This document shows positions 33,540 through 45,910 of a DNA stretch of 64,000 bases, piece after piece. Under the pieces are notes generated by a model. It saw nothing but the letters and a program-made list of their open reading frames with translations. It did not search any database and was not told the DNA's origin. A program made the position numbers and the translations under genes. Where the stretch lies: the NCBI GenBank assembly GCA_003996215.1, contig QJPP01000320.1, positions 40,216 through 104,215 on the forward strand, given 5' to 3'. Position 1 is the stretch's first letter; every line of letters starts with the position of its first letter. This DNA comes from Jaltomata sinuosa (Eukaryota; Streptophyta; Magnoliopsida; Solanales; Solanaceae).

Positions 33540-33910
33540 TCTGTTGGTACTGGTCCAACAACTGTTGTATATGTAGAACAAATATCATTTTCAACTTCTG
33601 TTGTAACAGATGTAAAATATGTTGGGAGTAATTAAACAGATTTTACATCTGTTTCAACAAATATCAACATCTATTGCACCAGATGTGAAGTCTGTTGGGA
33701 GTAATCAAACAGATTCTACATCAGTCACAACAAATATCAACATCTTTTGCAACAGATGTGAAGTTTGATGGGAGTAACCAAATAGATTCTACATCTGTTG
33801 CAACAGATATCAACATCTGCTGCAACAAATGTGAAGTTTGTTAGGAGTAATCAAACATATTTTACGTCTGTTACAACAAATATTGCATCTGTTATAACAT
33901 ATTCGTCATA
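33540..33910. repeat. TGTTGCAACA palindromic repeat cluster
   Basis: Repeated units of 25-60 bp built on ATCTGTTGCAACAGAT (a perfect 16-bp palindrome at 33793-33808) and its variants. More clusters lie at 34380-34580, 35225-35590, 36540-36780, 37685-37735 and 39355-39900. Confidence 0.85.
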
Positions 33911-33959
33911 TTTATGTTAAAAATAATCAATTAGATAGTATATTTGGCGACCATGATGT

Positions 33960-35225
33960 GAACTATTTCATTCAATTATATTGCATCATCAATTTATAAT
34001 TCCAATTACATTCTGAATTAGACAGTAATTTCATCATGATAGATGATCAACTAAGTGATTTAACTATATTTAGTGATCAATTGATTAATTTGATATAAAC
34101 TACTTTATTTAATCATATGTAGTGATCAACAATGTTATTTAACTATGTTTATTGTTGAATTTATAACTCCAATTACATTCTTAATGAATTAGATAGTAAT
34201 TTCATCATGATAGATGATCAATTAAAATTGTTCGTACTAAATAAAGTGATCAATTGACTAATTTGATGTGAACTACTTTATATGATCATATGTAGAGATC
34301 AAAAAAATTATTTAACTATGTTTATTAATAAATTTATAACTCTAACAAGGATCCTTAATAAAATTTATTAAAAATAATCAAACAGATTCTACATCTGTTG
34401 CAATAAATTATGCAATCTGTTGTAACAAATATCAAACCTGTTGAAAATAATTAAACATATTCTACATTTCTTGCAACAGATTACCATTTATGTTACAACT
34501 TATGTCAAATTTATTGGTAATAATAATCAAATAAATTTTGTATTCATTGTAATAAATTTCATATTTGTTGTAAGTTTGATGGACAATTTTTAAAAATAAT
34601 CAAATATTTTTATTGAAAATTGCTTCATTTAATTATATTTAGTGATCAACATATAAATAATTCTATTTTTTACATCATATATAACTCCAATTACATTTTT
34701 AATAAATTAGATGGTAATTTCATTATAACTAAGATTGTTTGTTCTAACTAGAGTAATCAATTGACTAATTTGATGTGAACTATATTTAACCATATTACGT
34801 GATTAATATTATTATTTAACCATGTTAAGTGATTAATATATAACTTCAATTATATCCTTAATGAATTAGATGGTAACTTTATTATAACTAAGCTTGTTCG
34901 TCATAAATAAAGTCATCAATTGAGTGATTTGATGTGAACTACTTCATTTAATCATGTTAAGTGATCAATATTATTATTTAACCATGTCAAGTCATTAATA
35001 TATAACTTCAATTATATCCTTAATGAATTAGATGGTAATTTTATTATAACTAAGATTGTTCGTCCTAAATAGAGTGATCAATTAAGTGATTTGATGTGAG
35101 CTACTTAATTTAATCATGTTTAGTGATCAATATAGTATTATTTATCATATAATTATTTAATTATATTTAATTACTAATATTATTATTTAACCATGTTTAG
35201 TGATCAACAATGATCATCCTTAGTG
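33960..35225. repeat. About 162-bp tandem repeat, diverged copies
   Basis: A unit containing AATGAATTAGATGGTAA, then AGTGATCAATT..., then GATGTGAACTACTT recurs near 34010, 34165, 34690, 34841 and 35003. The last two start 162 bp apart. It is AT-rich (TTAGTGATCAAT motifs), lies between the convergent MULE genes, and has no coding potential. Confidence 0.75.
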
Positions 35226-37999
35226 AAAATTGTTGCAACATATTCACCATCCATTTGATTATTTCCAAATAAATTTCACATCTGCTGAAATAAATGATGA
35301 ATATGTTTCAACATATTATGAAATCTTTTGCAACATATTCACTATTTATTTGATTTTTTCCAACAGATTTCACATATGTTGAAATAGATGATGAATATGT
35401 TACAACAGATACCTCAATCTGTTAAAACAAATAATTTTATGTTAATATGTTATTACATATTATACATCTATTGTAATATATTCACCATCAGGTAAAAAAA
35501 AAGCAAGCAAATGTCAATATATTCAATCTGTTGCAAGAGATATTGGCATTTGTTACAATAAATATAAATATCTGTTGCAACAGAATGTAAAAATATGTTT
35601 AATGAACAACATATAAATAACTTCAATATATTTGAACATATGTGAAATGACTGATACTTATAAAAATAAAATATAAGAAAATAATTATCATACATCACAA
35701 TTGATTAAAAATGTTAAAATATAAATTTAAGTAAAGATGTTTGTTTATCTCAATCTCACAAAGTACATACAGTAGCCCATCCATCACAATTACAAGCCCT
35801 TCTTAGGGTTCCAGTTCCTTATGAATCACACTAATAGTCCATACCATTTGCATTCTTTTCACTATATTATCATTCATTAAAGTGTGTGAAATTATCATAC
35901 TAGTGTTGATTATGAAATACTCAATAAAGGCAAGTGAGTATGACGCGCATATGTCACTAATTTTATTTTAGGGAAGATTCTCCTTCTGCCAATTAAAACG
36001 CCATCATTCATTGTGTAAATTTTTTGGTAACTGATTAAAAAATTCACTTTGCTTCAATAACTTGGAAAATAACTTCAAGACACACTCAATACGACAGTAG
36101 AAATTCTCATTTTTGTAAACTGAAATATTACCATCATACACTTTACGACTCCCTCCTCGATCATGATCTCAAGAGTCACAAAATATTTCTTATCTAAGTT
36201 CATCACAGTCACAATCCTCTTAGGACCAATTCACTGGAAGCCACCTGAAAAGGGTCTCTTACCTCTACAATAGTTGAGCATATCAGTATCCCACTTAAAA
36301 TTATCAAGTAATTGCTTAAACTACTTGTCATCCAGAGTTGTCGCTTTCTCGCTCAACTTATTATTTATTTTGATAAAATTATTATAGAAGCTGAGATTCA
36401 AAATTCTATCATTGACATCATAGTGCTTAGTGAATTTGAAGTGCCTCACACACATAAGTAATAGAATTTCATCAACATACTGAAATAAAAATAAAATTTA
36501 CATGTTCTTCACTTTTATATATAAAAAGTTGAACAAATTACAATAAATAAGTAATCTGTTATAATAGATGTGTTATTTATCACAACAGATGCATCTATTA
36601 AGAGATATCACAAAAGGTTCAGAGATAAATTACAACAGATGTTATATATATTCATATAAGTTACAGATTCAGAGATAAATTACAAGTGATGTCTTATCTG
36701 TTGTAATAGGTGTAACATCTATTGCAACAGATGTTACATATATTCATATAAGTTGAAGTTGATGAGTAATATGTTAATAAATCTTGTAAAAGGTTCAAAA
36801 ACTTATATATTTCTCTCACCACTCCTCTATGCTTGTCATGATATTGAAATCACTTGAATTAAACTCATGCATTGAGTAAATTTTTTTTTTTTTGACCTTT
36901 TCTGTCTTTGAGGACTGGGTCAAGCTTCTTTTAATTTTTTGTATTTACAAACTTGTAAATATCTACCTTCTTAAGCTTTGTTGCCCCAATATTATAAAAA
37001 AGTGGAGTAGCACTAGCAACTTTTCTTTTTTTGATATTTGATAGTGCCTGGAAAATATCTTTTTTTCTCTTCTTAACCTCCAATAGAGTATATGGCTCTG
37101 AAATCTCCTTTGATGGAATGACACTCCTCTTAAATGTCAATTCTTTAATAACATCAGTCAATGTTTTAAGATCATTAATCATTTTATCATATTTTTTCTT
37201 GCATTATTGGCATTGATATGCAGAACAAGAGTTAGAAGAGGCACCACCACCAAATAATTGTCTACCCATTCTGTGTGGGAGATTTGTAGTATGCCTACTA
37301 AAAGGAGTGTTGAAACTATATCCACTACCACCATTAGTACCAAAATCAACACCACCATCTGTAATATGGTTATCTCTTATTTTAACAATTATAAGAGAAG
37401 CATTAACACTATCAACGGCACCATAACCAGTACTATAACCACCACCAACAACAACACCATCAACAACAACATTATCAAGAACAAGCTCACCCTTCTCGAG
37501 TGTTTTTCTTTTGATGGTTGTTGCTCCAGCTTATTTTTTTTAATCTTATCAAGCCGATAAATTTTTTACAAACTCTAAAGTAATAAGGAATGACATCTTC
37601 AACTCTCGATTAGTCAAAATAAGTCACGAATGTACAATCTAAAATTAACGAGTAGATGTATTTAAATGATATTTAAATTATAAATAAATTTTGTTACAAC
37701 ATATGTGTAATGTGTTGCAACAAATGTGACTTTTAAAAAAATAAATTCAAGTTAATCTCTATAAAATAGACTTACCACTTTCTCAGGGGGTTTGAAGAGA
37801 TTAAGAACATTCATTTTTTCCATTCTTGATCGACAGTAATCTAAGAATTTTTGGACTAAAAACTTCTTTTTGGTAGCCCTCCACTTGCAGTCAGAGATGA
37901 GGAATGACTTTAAATACTCAAGCCTATAAAATAATGTCAAAAAATTAAAATCATTATTCAATAAAAAATAAATAAAATACTAAAGAAAAAATATTTACC

Positions 38000-38760
38000 A
38001 TAAAATCCTATGGAAAGTCATATAAGTTGACTATCTTCGGTGCTAATGGATTCAATAAATATTTGACAATCATTTGGTAGCTTTCATAACCCCAAGAGTA
38101 GTTGTTGAATACCTCAAGAACCTCGATGAACTTTATCAAACTAAGTGGTATATTGTTGTTAACTTCTCTAGCCCAAAGAATATTATGTACAGACTAAACT
38201 AAGCACAATGATTGTGCTTCTTTAAAAGCCTTTTACCTTTTAATTTTTTAAGTAAATTTTCATTTTTGAAGCTTGAACCAACAAGGGACACCAAGTCTTC
38301 ACCATCAGTTGACTTGCCTTTTTTGAATTTCTTGCCTGCTGACTTTCCTGCTGACTTAGATGCTTTCTTTGCTGCTGTCTTTGATGTACGAGGTGCTATT
38401 TTTGTGTAATAATAGGAATAGGTTGAGAAGGAGGATAATATTTTTGTCCAGTAACTATGACAAACTCTTTTTTATCAAAATAAAATGGCATGCCATAGTA
38501 ATTTATTCAAACTTCATCCATCTTCTTTTATGTTCATTTGAAAATGGGATTATTGTCCTCCAGTAGATCAAGATATTTTCCAAAGAAGTCATCCCTAAAA
38601 AAAGCATTCAATTTTTTATCTGAAAATATTTCTCTGAAGTTGTCAAAAGCTTTTTTCATGGCTAACTTTACCACACAATCACCAGTTACATTAGTGACAA
38701 CATCACACTGTATTTTCACAGAAAATTTATCAATACAATTTTTTTTTGACAAAATCTTAA
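38000..38760 (-). pseudogene. DUF1985 domain segment
   Basis: Minus-strand blocks in order: NAFFRDDFFGKYLDLLEDN (open at 38534-38752), GMPFYFDKKEFVIVTGQKYY (about 38430-38500), then EVFNNYSWGYESYQMIVKYL and NLYDFP (about 38020-38120). They match the DUF1985 pattern (CFGHFLDL..., EF.IITGL.C, YPWG..S...). A frame change and a stop separate the blocks. Confidence 0.8.
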
Positions 38761-38829
38761 ATTGAAAGGATGTACATTAACATTTAGATCATGTTGACTT
38801 TTTGATCTAAATTCAAGATTACTTGTCAA

Positions 38830-39060
38830 CTTTTCCTCCTCCTCATCTTCATTTTCATCATGTTTTGCTTCCTCTCTTTCATCTTCTTTTCTTTCCGCTC
38901 CTTCATCATCTTCTTCTCCATCATCACTTCTATCATCATATTCTTTTCCTTCATCACTTTTATCATCTTCTTCTCCTTCATCACTTTTATCGTCTTCTTC
39001 TTCTTCATTATTTTTATCATCTTCTTCATCTACTTTCTTTTCATATTCATCTTCATCTTT
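38830..39060 (-). repeat. Acidic DDKSDEGEE repeat coding region
   Basis: The minus strand encodes repeated units like DDKSDEGEE, then Glu/Lys-rich sequence ahead of DUF1985. On the plus strand the same bases give Phe/His-rich frames, which are artefacts of the GAA/GAT-rich composition. Confidence 0.75.
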
Positions 39061-39110
39061 TTTCTCTTTATCTTTATCATCTTCTTCAGACTATCTGAAT
39101 TCTTTGTCAT

Positions 39111-41246
39111 TTCCCTTACTTTCCTCCTTTCCTTGTTTATCCTTATCTAAATCTCTAGATACTTTACTTCTTTCTACTTTCTTCACATTCTCTATTTCCT
39201 TCTCTTTTTCTATAGCTTGTACAACATGTTCATCTAATGGTGAATTTAGCCTAGCGACTTTACTTCTTTTTTTGGAGTTGATTTTCTTCTTTTTCTTTTA
39301 GTTGAAGGTATTTTATCTACAAATAGGAGATGAACAAAAAAGGTTACAATTGAGTAAAAAACAAATAGCAGTTGATTTAACAGATGTAACAAACATCATT
39401 ATTTTTTCAACAGATGAGTGATTTATTGCTACATATCACTCATCTATTGGAAAAATAATAAAATTTACAGTACTATTTTAATTTTTTTAATGGATGGGTG
39501 ATTTGTTGCAATAGATCACCCATTTATTGAAAAAAATCAATTCTACAAAGCTACTGCTTTTATTTCTTTCAACACATGAGTGATCTATTGCAACAAATGA
39601 GTCATTTGTTGAAAGAAATCAAAATAATAAAGCTACTATTTTGATTTTTTCCAATAAGTTACTCATTTGTTGCAAAAAATCACCCATCTGTTGAAAGAAA
39701 TCAAAATAACAAAGCTACTGTAATATTTTTTTCAATAGATGGTATATATGTTCCAAACAGATGCATAAGCTATTCCAATATATGATTTATCTGTTGTAAT
39801 ATATTGCCCATCTGTAGGGATATTAAAAATATTTTTACCACACTGTCCAAACATATGACTGATCTGTTACAATAGATGAGTCATTTATTGGGAACAAATT
39901 AAAACACTTGCAAAAGAAATAAGCAACAACAAAGGACAACAATAACAAAAATTCAAGAACCTTCTCCTATATCAAGCCACAAATTTTACTATTTGAACAA
40001 CAATGTTCAAGAACAACAACACCAATAAATTCATATTTCACTGAAGAAGATACATAAATTATTTATAATACGACAATCATATCAAGTGTTACCAGAATAA
40101 ATAATACAAATTTATTAACAATATCACTAACTTGGAACATCTCCCCTAACTTAACTTTGAAGAGAGGACCCTAATTTTTCATTAACCAAAATCGTATTCT
40201 GTTAGAAACTCTAACTTTTTAAACCCATTTCACTACACTTTTAGATCCATATAAGAACACAAAATATAATAACAAGAAAGTGTACACTAAAAGCTATGGT
40301 ACAATCTCAACAGTTGTTGAATTTTTTCATAATAGATTTCTCATAAAAAATTCAAAATTCAAATTTCACTACTTTCACAATGATGTTAGAGAACACCAAC
40401 AACAAAAATAACAAAAAAAATATATTTAACTAAAAAATATACCACAAATTAGGATTTCAACAATCATATCAAGTGTTACGAGAAGAAATACCACAAATTA
40501 AAATTTCTTTTTTAAGTATGAAATTCCAAAATTGTTGATCCTAACTTTAAAGAGAAGACAACTCAATTCTTCTTTTTCTTCATTAACTCACAAACCCTAA
40601 TTTTTTAAACCACATAAAAGAGAAGCCTTTATCTGAGAGAGAAAAATCACCGGTTAAAAAGAAAGAAGGAACGAGATGAGTTGAGAGGTCACCAGAGAAA
40701 ATTGCTCGCCAGAGCGTCGATCTGTTGGAAGAGAAGAGAGCATTTGAGAGAAGTTGGTTTGTTTTTGAAGAGAAGAAGAGACAATCATTTTGTTTCTTGT
40801 TTTTGATTTTATAAAAATAATTTTATTTTATTTTTGAATTAGATGGATTTGGTTTTTCTTTTGGTATTTTGAGAAAGTTTTAACAAGTTCATAATTAACT
40901 TAATCTTTTTTCTAAGTGACCTTTGACCTTGAGTGGTCAAAGTTTTCACCAATATTAGTTTCCAAAAATGACACCCTCCATTCAATTTTCTCTAGATAGT
41001 CCCTCAAACTTGGCCCATTTTGTAAAATAGACATAAACATGGCCCATTTTATTCCAGGTGTATTTTTAAACACCTGAGTCCACCCTCACATTTGCATGTG
41101 GTTCAGACATCATTTAAGTGTCAAATGCATGAATAATAAAGTGACACGTGAAATATTATTTTAAAAAAATTCATATAGGTAAAATATTTGTTTTAGACTC
41201 AAAAAATATATGTCTTATTTTTGCAACTGCTTTCTTGCTCTCTGAA
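39111..41246. other. AT-rich stretch right of the Ulp1 gene
   Basis: No gene supported. 39355-39900 holds more palindromic GATCTGTTGCAACA-type repeats with GAGTGAT units. 40650-40780 is purine-rich (GAGAGA, AGAAGAGA) and could be the 5' region of the Ulp1-type gene. 40900-41200 may include the MULE end. I see no terminal repeat partner. Confidence 0.5.
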
Positions 41247-42905
41247 TGTCATGACCCAATTTCTCAGGTCATGATGACACCTACAACTCCTCTAGTAAGT
41301 GAACTAATCCCCGTAGTCCAGAATGATTAGTAATGGGCTACCACCTAATCAATATGCATAATATAAATAGAAATAAGCAGAAGCAGATATAAAGTAACGA
41401 CAATGCAGAAGCAAATGATCTATATATACACACACACACAAAGAAACTACACCAACTCCAAGACTTGGTATCGATAGTACGTGAGCTTCTAATAGAATAC
41501 AAGTGCTAGAAGTAACAAAATAGAATATACAACTATCTCCAAATAAATAAAGAGTAATAGTGCCAAAAGATGAGATGTAGTCAAGCTCCGATCGTCAGGC
41601 GCTCATCCTAGTCTCGAATATCTAAAAGCTGCATGAGTCTCCATGCGATCAACAACAAAAGCTCACACTAATATCTGCACCAAAAAGATGCAGAAGTGTA
41701 GTATGAGCACCAATTGCTAAGCAATGGGTACCCAGTAGGCGTCATCGACCGACTGAGCGCATATAAGATATAAAGGCAGTAAATCGCAAATAGCAAAGAA
41801 GCAGTAACAGAAGCAATAGAGAAAGCACATGGAAACTAACAAGGATAGAAGTCAATAAGAATTACAAACATGCTATGCAGCCACAGAAGACATATATAAC
41901 ACAGAACATAGGTGAAGAAAAGAAGAACGCACCTGAAATCCTTGCAATAATAATATATATAAAGAGAGGGTTTAAGAAAGATGATGGTATACCCGGTAAC
42001 ATCAAGTAAAAATAGAAGGAAGGAAAGCAAGTAAACATTCTCATACTAGAAGCAATATAATTAACTGAATCATGCTACAAACCCAACTTCAAGATAAAAA
42101 CATACAACAATCAACCTTACAAGTACAACCCTAGGATAGAATAAACTAAGCCACAAAGAATCGAAAGTTTCTAATCAACACCACAAATAAGGATAGAATC
42201 CACTAGCTCACAAGTACTCAGAAGGTCACATAAATAGTGCCTCAATCAATATAGAAACCACTAATCCATCAATAATTGGGAGTCCAAATGACTCACACTA
42301 TATCAAGATAACATCCACTAAACCACCAATAACCGAAGGCTACACCAAGCTCTACAATATGATAGTATTATAATCTACCTACAGTCCCAATGGGCGCTCA
42401 TACACCCGAGGAACACAATCAAGTGAAGAAAACCCTCTGGCATCTCATATTACCGGAGCGTACATTAAGCAAATAATAAACAAGGGTAGAATTCGAATAC
42501 AATATGCATGATGATATGATGAGGTGGAACCAGTGTGATAGTAACCCTGTATGTACCTACCCCCGATGCTTGAAGGCTTAGCAGTTAGGATCTATGGAAG
42601 GACACGTCTCGTATACCTCAACTGCGCCGTATAACCCTCCTCTGGCACACTCGTCACGTAGCCTCTGGTCTGGATTAACAAGGTCTATAGAGGTCCATGA
42701 CCATTTTTTTTGGTCAAAGAGGTCTGTTACCATTTACTAAACACAAATTCAAGGTATAGATCAATAATCGGAATCTCATAGTACGTGTCTAAAATTGAAC
42801 CGGTCTAAATCAGTAGTAGTAATCTCAAAACCCTGTCAAAGGGTGCTCGAAGCGTATCCGAGTTTAAATCAATAATCAAGTCTCAATAACCCTTATAAAG
42901 CGTGA
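41247..42905 (-). repeat. Truncated C-like LTR, minus orientation
   Basis: The plus strand opens TGTCATGACCC, the complement of an LTR 3' end. Read backwards it aligns with the later part of the element C LTR, including CTTCACTTGATTGTGTTCCTC near 42400 and the ATATCAT-type run near 42500. It breaks off at about 42905, where it meets a plus-oriented LTR head to head. Hairpin CTGCACC / GATGCAG at 41685-41703 (one mismatch). Confidence 0.82.
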
Positions 42906-42909
42906 CCAG

Positions 42910-43684
42910 AAGTTTAAATCTTTCTCTCTTCTTCTTACACTTGAGGTTACCGGTATACCGTCCATTTCGTAAACTTATTATGTATACACTGTTATTGCAA
43001 GGACCCCATGAGCGTTATTTCTTACTTTTACATGTGCCTATGGTCTATATATTCTGCTTGCTGGCCTCACATATGGTTCTGTTGATTTCCCTCTGGGATA
43101 GTTCTTGTGTACCTTTCATTGATTTCTGTGACTACTTGTTCCTATTTTGTCTGTTACTACACTTTTATCTTATATGTGCCCAGTCGGCCTATGATACCTA
43201 CTGGGTACCTTATGCTTCGCATTTGGTGCTCACCTTACCCCCTGCATCTTTTAGTGCAGATCTTAACATGGGCCATCGCCGTTAGATCACTGTGATTCGT
43301 GCTTGGAGATCTGTCGGGGACTACTTCAGACTGAGGGTGAGCTCTTGGCGATCGAAGCTTAGCTTTAGTTTATCTTTTGCTTTATGTACTCTATTACCAT
43401 TCATAGATATCTGTATATGTTGTTCTGGATCATTTGTATTCCTTATATGTAGTTCTGGCTCTATACTATGATACCAGGTCTTGGGGTTGGCTTAGTTTCC
43501 GCATATGTATATATATTCCTGTTATCTATTCTCTTTATCTTGTTTCCTTAATTTTTCTTAATAAGCTTTTCTTTCGCTTATTTGTTAGATAGTGGCCCAT
43601 TACTAACTATTCTGGGCTACGAGGATTGGTTCGCCTACCGGGGGGTTGTAGGTGCCATCATGACCGAGAAATTAGGTCATGACA
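42910..43684 (+). repeat. Element D 5' LTR, 3' part
   Basis: Starts abruptly with sequence equal to the last quarter of the C LTR (CTTGAGGTTACCGGTATACCG, 19456 equivalent). Ends AGGTCATGACA at 43684, directly before the primer site. Hairpin CTGCA / TGCAG at 43242-43259. Confidence 0.85.
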
Positions 43685-43687
43685 ACT

Positions 43688-43699
43688 TGGTATCAGAGC
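43688..43699 (+). other. Element D primer binding site
   Basis: TGGTATCAGAGC three bases after the LTR end. Confidence 0.9.
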
Positions 43700-43859
43700 A
43701 CTAGGTTCGCTGGTATCATCGGTATAGGAGCCAATATCTAGTAGAGTCCTGCAGATCGGGGCGGAGACGTCTGTACTCAATCTTCGGGAGGCTACAGTGA
43801 CATTTTAGGAAACTTGACTCTTTCATTGATTCTGTGTCGTGCGTAGGACCCTTGAAGTT

Positions 43860-45090
43860 TCTGGAAATCTCATTTGTTGGTGAGACTGATTATGGAGGAG
43901 GCCATTGTTCTACGTATTCCATTCATCTAGGAGCAGCAAAGATGTACCATGACTTAAGGAACACTGTTGGTGGTGTGGGATGAAGTGGGATATTTTAGAT
44001 TTCATGTATAGGTGCTTGAACTATCACTAGGTGAAGTACGAGCACTATGAACTTTGTGGTAGGCTTAACACGTAATTTTTGGAGATTTGATGCTATATGG
44101 GTTATCATGGATAGGTTGACCAAGTCTGCTCACTTTTTGTCTGTTCAGACTACATACAGTTCAGAGAGGATGGCTCAGATCTACATTCGAGAGATTATCC
44201 ATTTGCATAGAGTGCCTGTTTCAATCATTTCTGACCATGGTAATCAATTTACATCGTGTTTTTGGAAGTCGATATAGAGAGAGTTGGGTACCCAAGTTGA
44301 TTTTAGCATGACTTTTCACCCGCAGACTGCTGGTCAGTCTGAGCATAGTATTCAAGTTCTTGAGGATATGCCACGGGGATGTGTTATTGATTTTAGAGTT
44401 CAGTGGGACTAGTTCTTGGCCTTGGCAAAGTTTGCATACAATAATAGCTACTATCCAAGTATTCAGATGGATCTTTTTGAGGAGTTGTATGGTAGGAGGT
44501 GCGAGTGTCTAGAAGGTTAGTTCGATGCTTTTGAGGTTAGGCCGTGGGTACCTACTTGTTGCATGACTCTATGGATACAGTTTAGGTGATTCAGGAGAGA
44601 CTCCGTACTGCCCAGAGTAGGCAGAAGAGCTATGCTGACCGGAGGTTACGTGACTTAAAGTTCATGGTTGGTGATAGAGTATTCCTCTGTGTATCACCCA
44701 TGAAGGCCATGATAAGGTTTTTGAGGAAGGGCAAGCTTAGCCCTAGGTTCATTGGGCCTTTTGGAATTCTGTGGTGGATTAGGAAGGCAGCATATGAGCT
44801 AGCTTTGCCTCTAGCTCTTTTTGGTGTTCACCCTGTGTTCCATGTTTTTATGTTGAGGTGGTATGTCCTTAATGAGTCTCATGTGCTTTAGTGGGATTCG
44901 GTTAAGTTAGATGAGACCTTGGCTTTTGAGGAGGAGCCTATTGCTATTTTGGACAGGCATGTTAGAAAGTTGAGGTCTAAGGAGATTCTGTCAGTTAAGG
45001 TTTAGTGGAGGACCCATCCAATCAATGAAGCTACTTGGGAGACCAAGCTTGACATGCAAACCATATATCCTTACCTTTTTAGCCTTTAGG
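43860..45090 (+). pseudogene. Element D integrase with chromodomain (remnant)
   Basis: Zinc-binding start (YSIHLGAAKMYHDL, about 43910-43960), degraded afterwards. The core keeps all three acidic residues: Asp in VIMDRLTKSAHFL (codon 44110-44112), Asp in IISDHGNQFTS (44233-44235) and Glu in SEHSIQ (44341-44343). Stops at 44275-44277 and elsewhere split it. The C-terminal domain is open at 44586-44891 (VSPMKAMIRFLRKGKLSPRF). The chromodomain follows after a TAG (PIAILDRHVRKLRSKEI, ATWETKLDMQ) to about 45090. It was probably the 3' half of a full pol before an internal deletion. Confidence 0.88.
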
Positions 45091-45679
45091 TACTTTCTAT
45101 TCTCTAACTTTCAAGGATGAAAGTCCTTTTTCAAGTGGATGTAAAGAACCTCATGGTTATTTTCTTATTTTCGTGCATTTTTACCATTTCAACCCTTCCT
45201 ATAGCTTCTACACTACATATATGACTTGCTTGGATAGGTGTCACACTTACCAAAGTGTTCGGTCAGGTTTTAGAAGAGTTTCCCTATTTAGGAACTTCTA
45301 AAGCTAAAATATTTAACTTTGGTCAACATCTGAGTAAATGGGATCGGATGAGAATTTCGTCATCTTTGTTAGATTCGAAAGATGGATTTTTGGCTAAAGG
45401 GACCTTTGGTTCCGGTCTCAAGGATTTCGAACTCATTTTAGGTACTTAGGTAAAATTTGTTGTTTTTTGTTTAAGTGTTGACTTTATTCAAAAAAATTCA
45501 AAACGACCTCTGTCGGTCGTTCTTTCAATTCCATTAAGTTTGGAATGCCATTTCCAGCTGGATTGCATGTTTGGTTTGTGTTCACGGGACTCTAAATGAA
45601 TCCCAGTGGTTAGTTTGGAGATTTTGGAAGTTGGTTGAAGCTGCTGATGCAAAAGGTGCAGTAGAGCTTGGCTCGCACC

Positions 45680-45910
45680 TCTTAAGCCGCTCTTGCAATG
45701 AGCCAGCCGCACCAGCGAAGGCTGTTGATGTCAGCGGTTTCCGCTCCTGCAGAGCTTTGCCGCTCCTGTGGAGTCGCTCCTGTGACATTTGGTCGCCACT
45801 GCGAGCTCATGGTCACTCCTGCAGAGCTGGAGCGAACTGTTGACCTCCGCTCCTATGAAGATTTTTCTGCTCCTACAGCATTGCACATGCAATGGAAGTT
45901 TCGCAGGAGC
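45680..45910. repeat. CGCTCCTGCAG palindrome array in D 3' LTR
   Basis: Repeated GCTCCTGCAGAGC and CGCTCCTGTGGAG-like units on both strands. Confidence 0.75.

Larger units (their letters stand above)
35760..39110 (-). pseudogene. DUF1985 / Ulp1-like cysteine protease gene of the MULE
   Basis: A multi-piece minus-strand gene. From its N-terminal side it has an acidic repeat region (38830-39060), a DUF1985 domain (38000-38760), a basic block (37752-37961), a Gly-rich stretch (about 37220-37560), a Lys-rich block IKELTFKRSVIPSKE (36931-37182) and an Ulp1 C48 peptidase remnant (35940-36330). The peptidase shows KVYDGN, LLKQSEFFNQL and DICASYSLAFIEYF, the last matching the catalytic Cys box (usually DCG.). 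Stops occur, and the His region near 36225 is not clear. Ulp1 enzymes remove SUMO; the function of transposon-borne copies is unknown. The gaps could be introns. Confidence 0.78.
32177..41200. mobile_element. Element M, MULE carrying an Ulp1-type protease gene (Kaonashi-like)
   Basis: A transposase (+, 32177-33420) and a DUF1985/Ulp1 protease gene (-, 35760-39110) converge inside one AT-rich block. MULEs that carry Ulp1-like genes are known in plants (Kaonashi type). The left end is removed by element A. The right end is uncertain: sequence up to about 41200 looks continuous, and 40900-41200 is where a terminal inverted repeat could be, but its partner is absent. Treating both genes as one element is an inference. 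Confidence 0.6.

Noticed and set aside
33540..35590. CRISPR-like array (regular short palindromic repeats)
   Set aside because: Spacing is irregular, units degenerate, no cas genes, and the context is a plant transposon.
38823..39150. Plus-strand Phe/His-rich frames
   Set aside because: Antisense of the acidic repeat coding region of the Ulp1-type gene; composition artefact.
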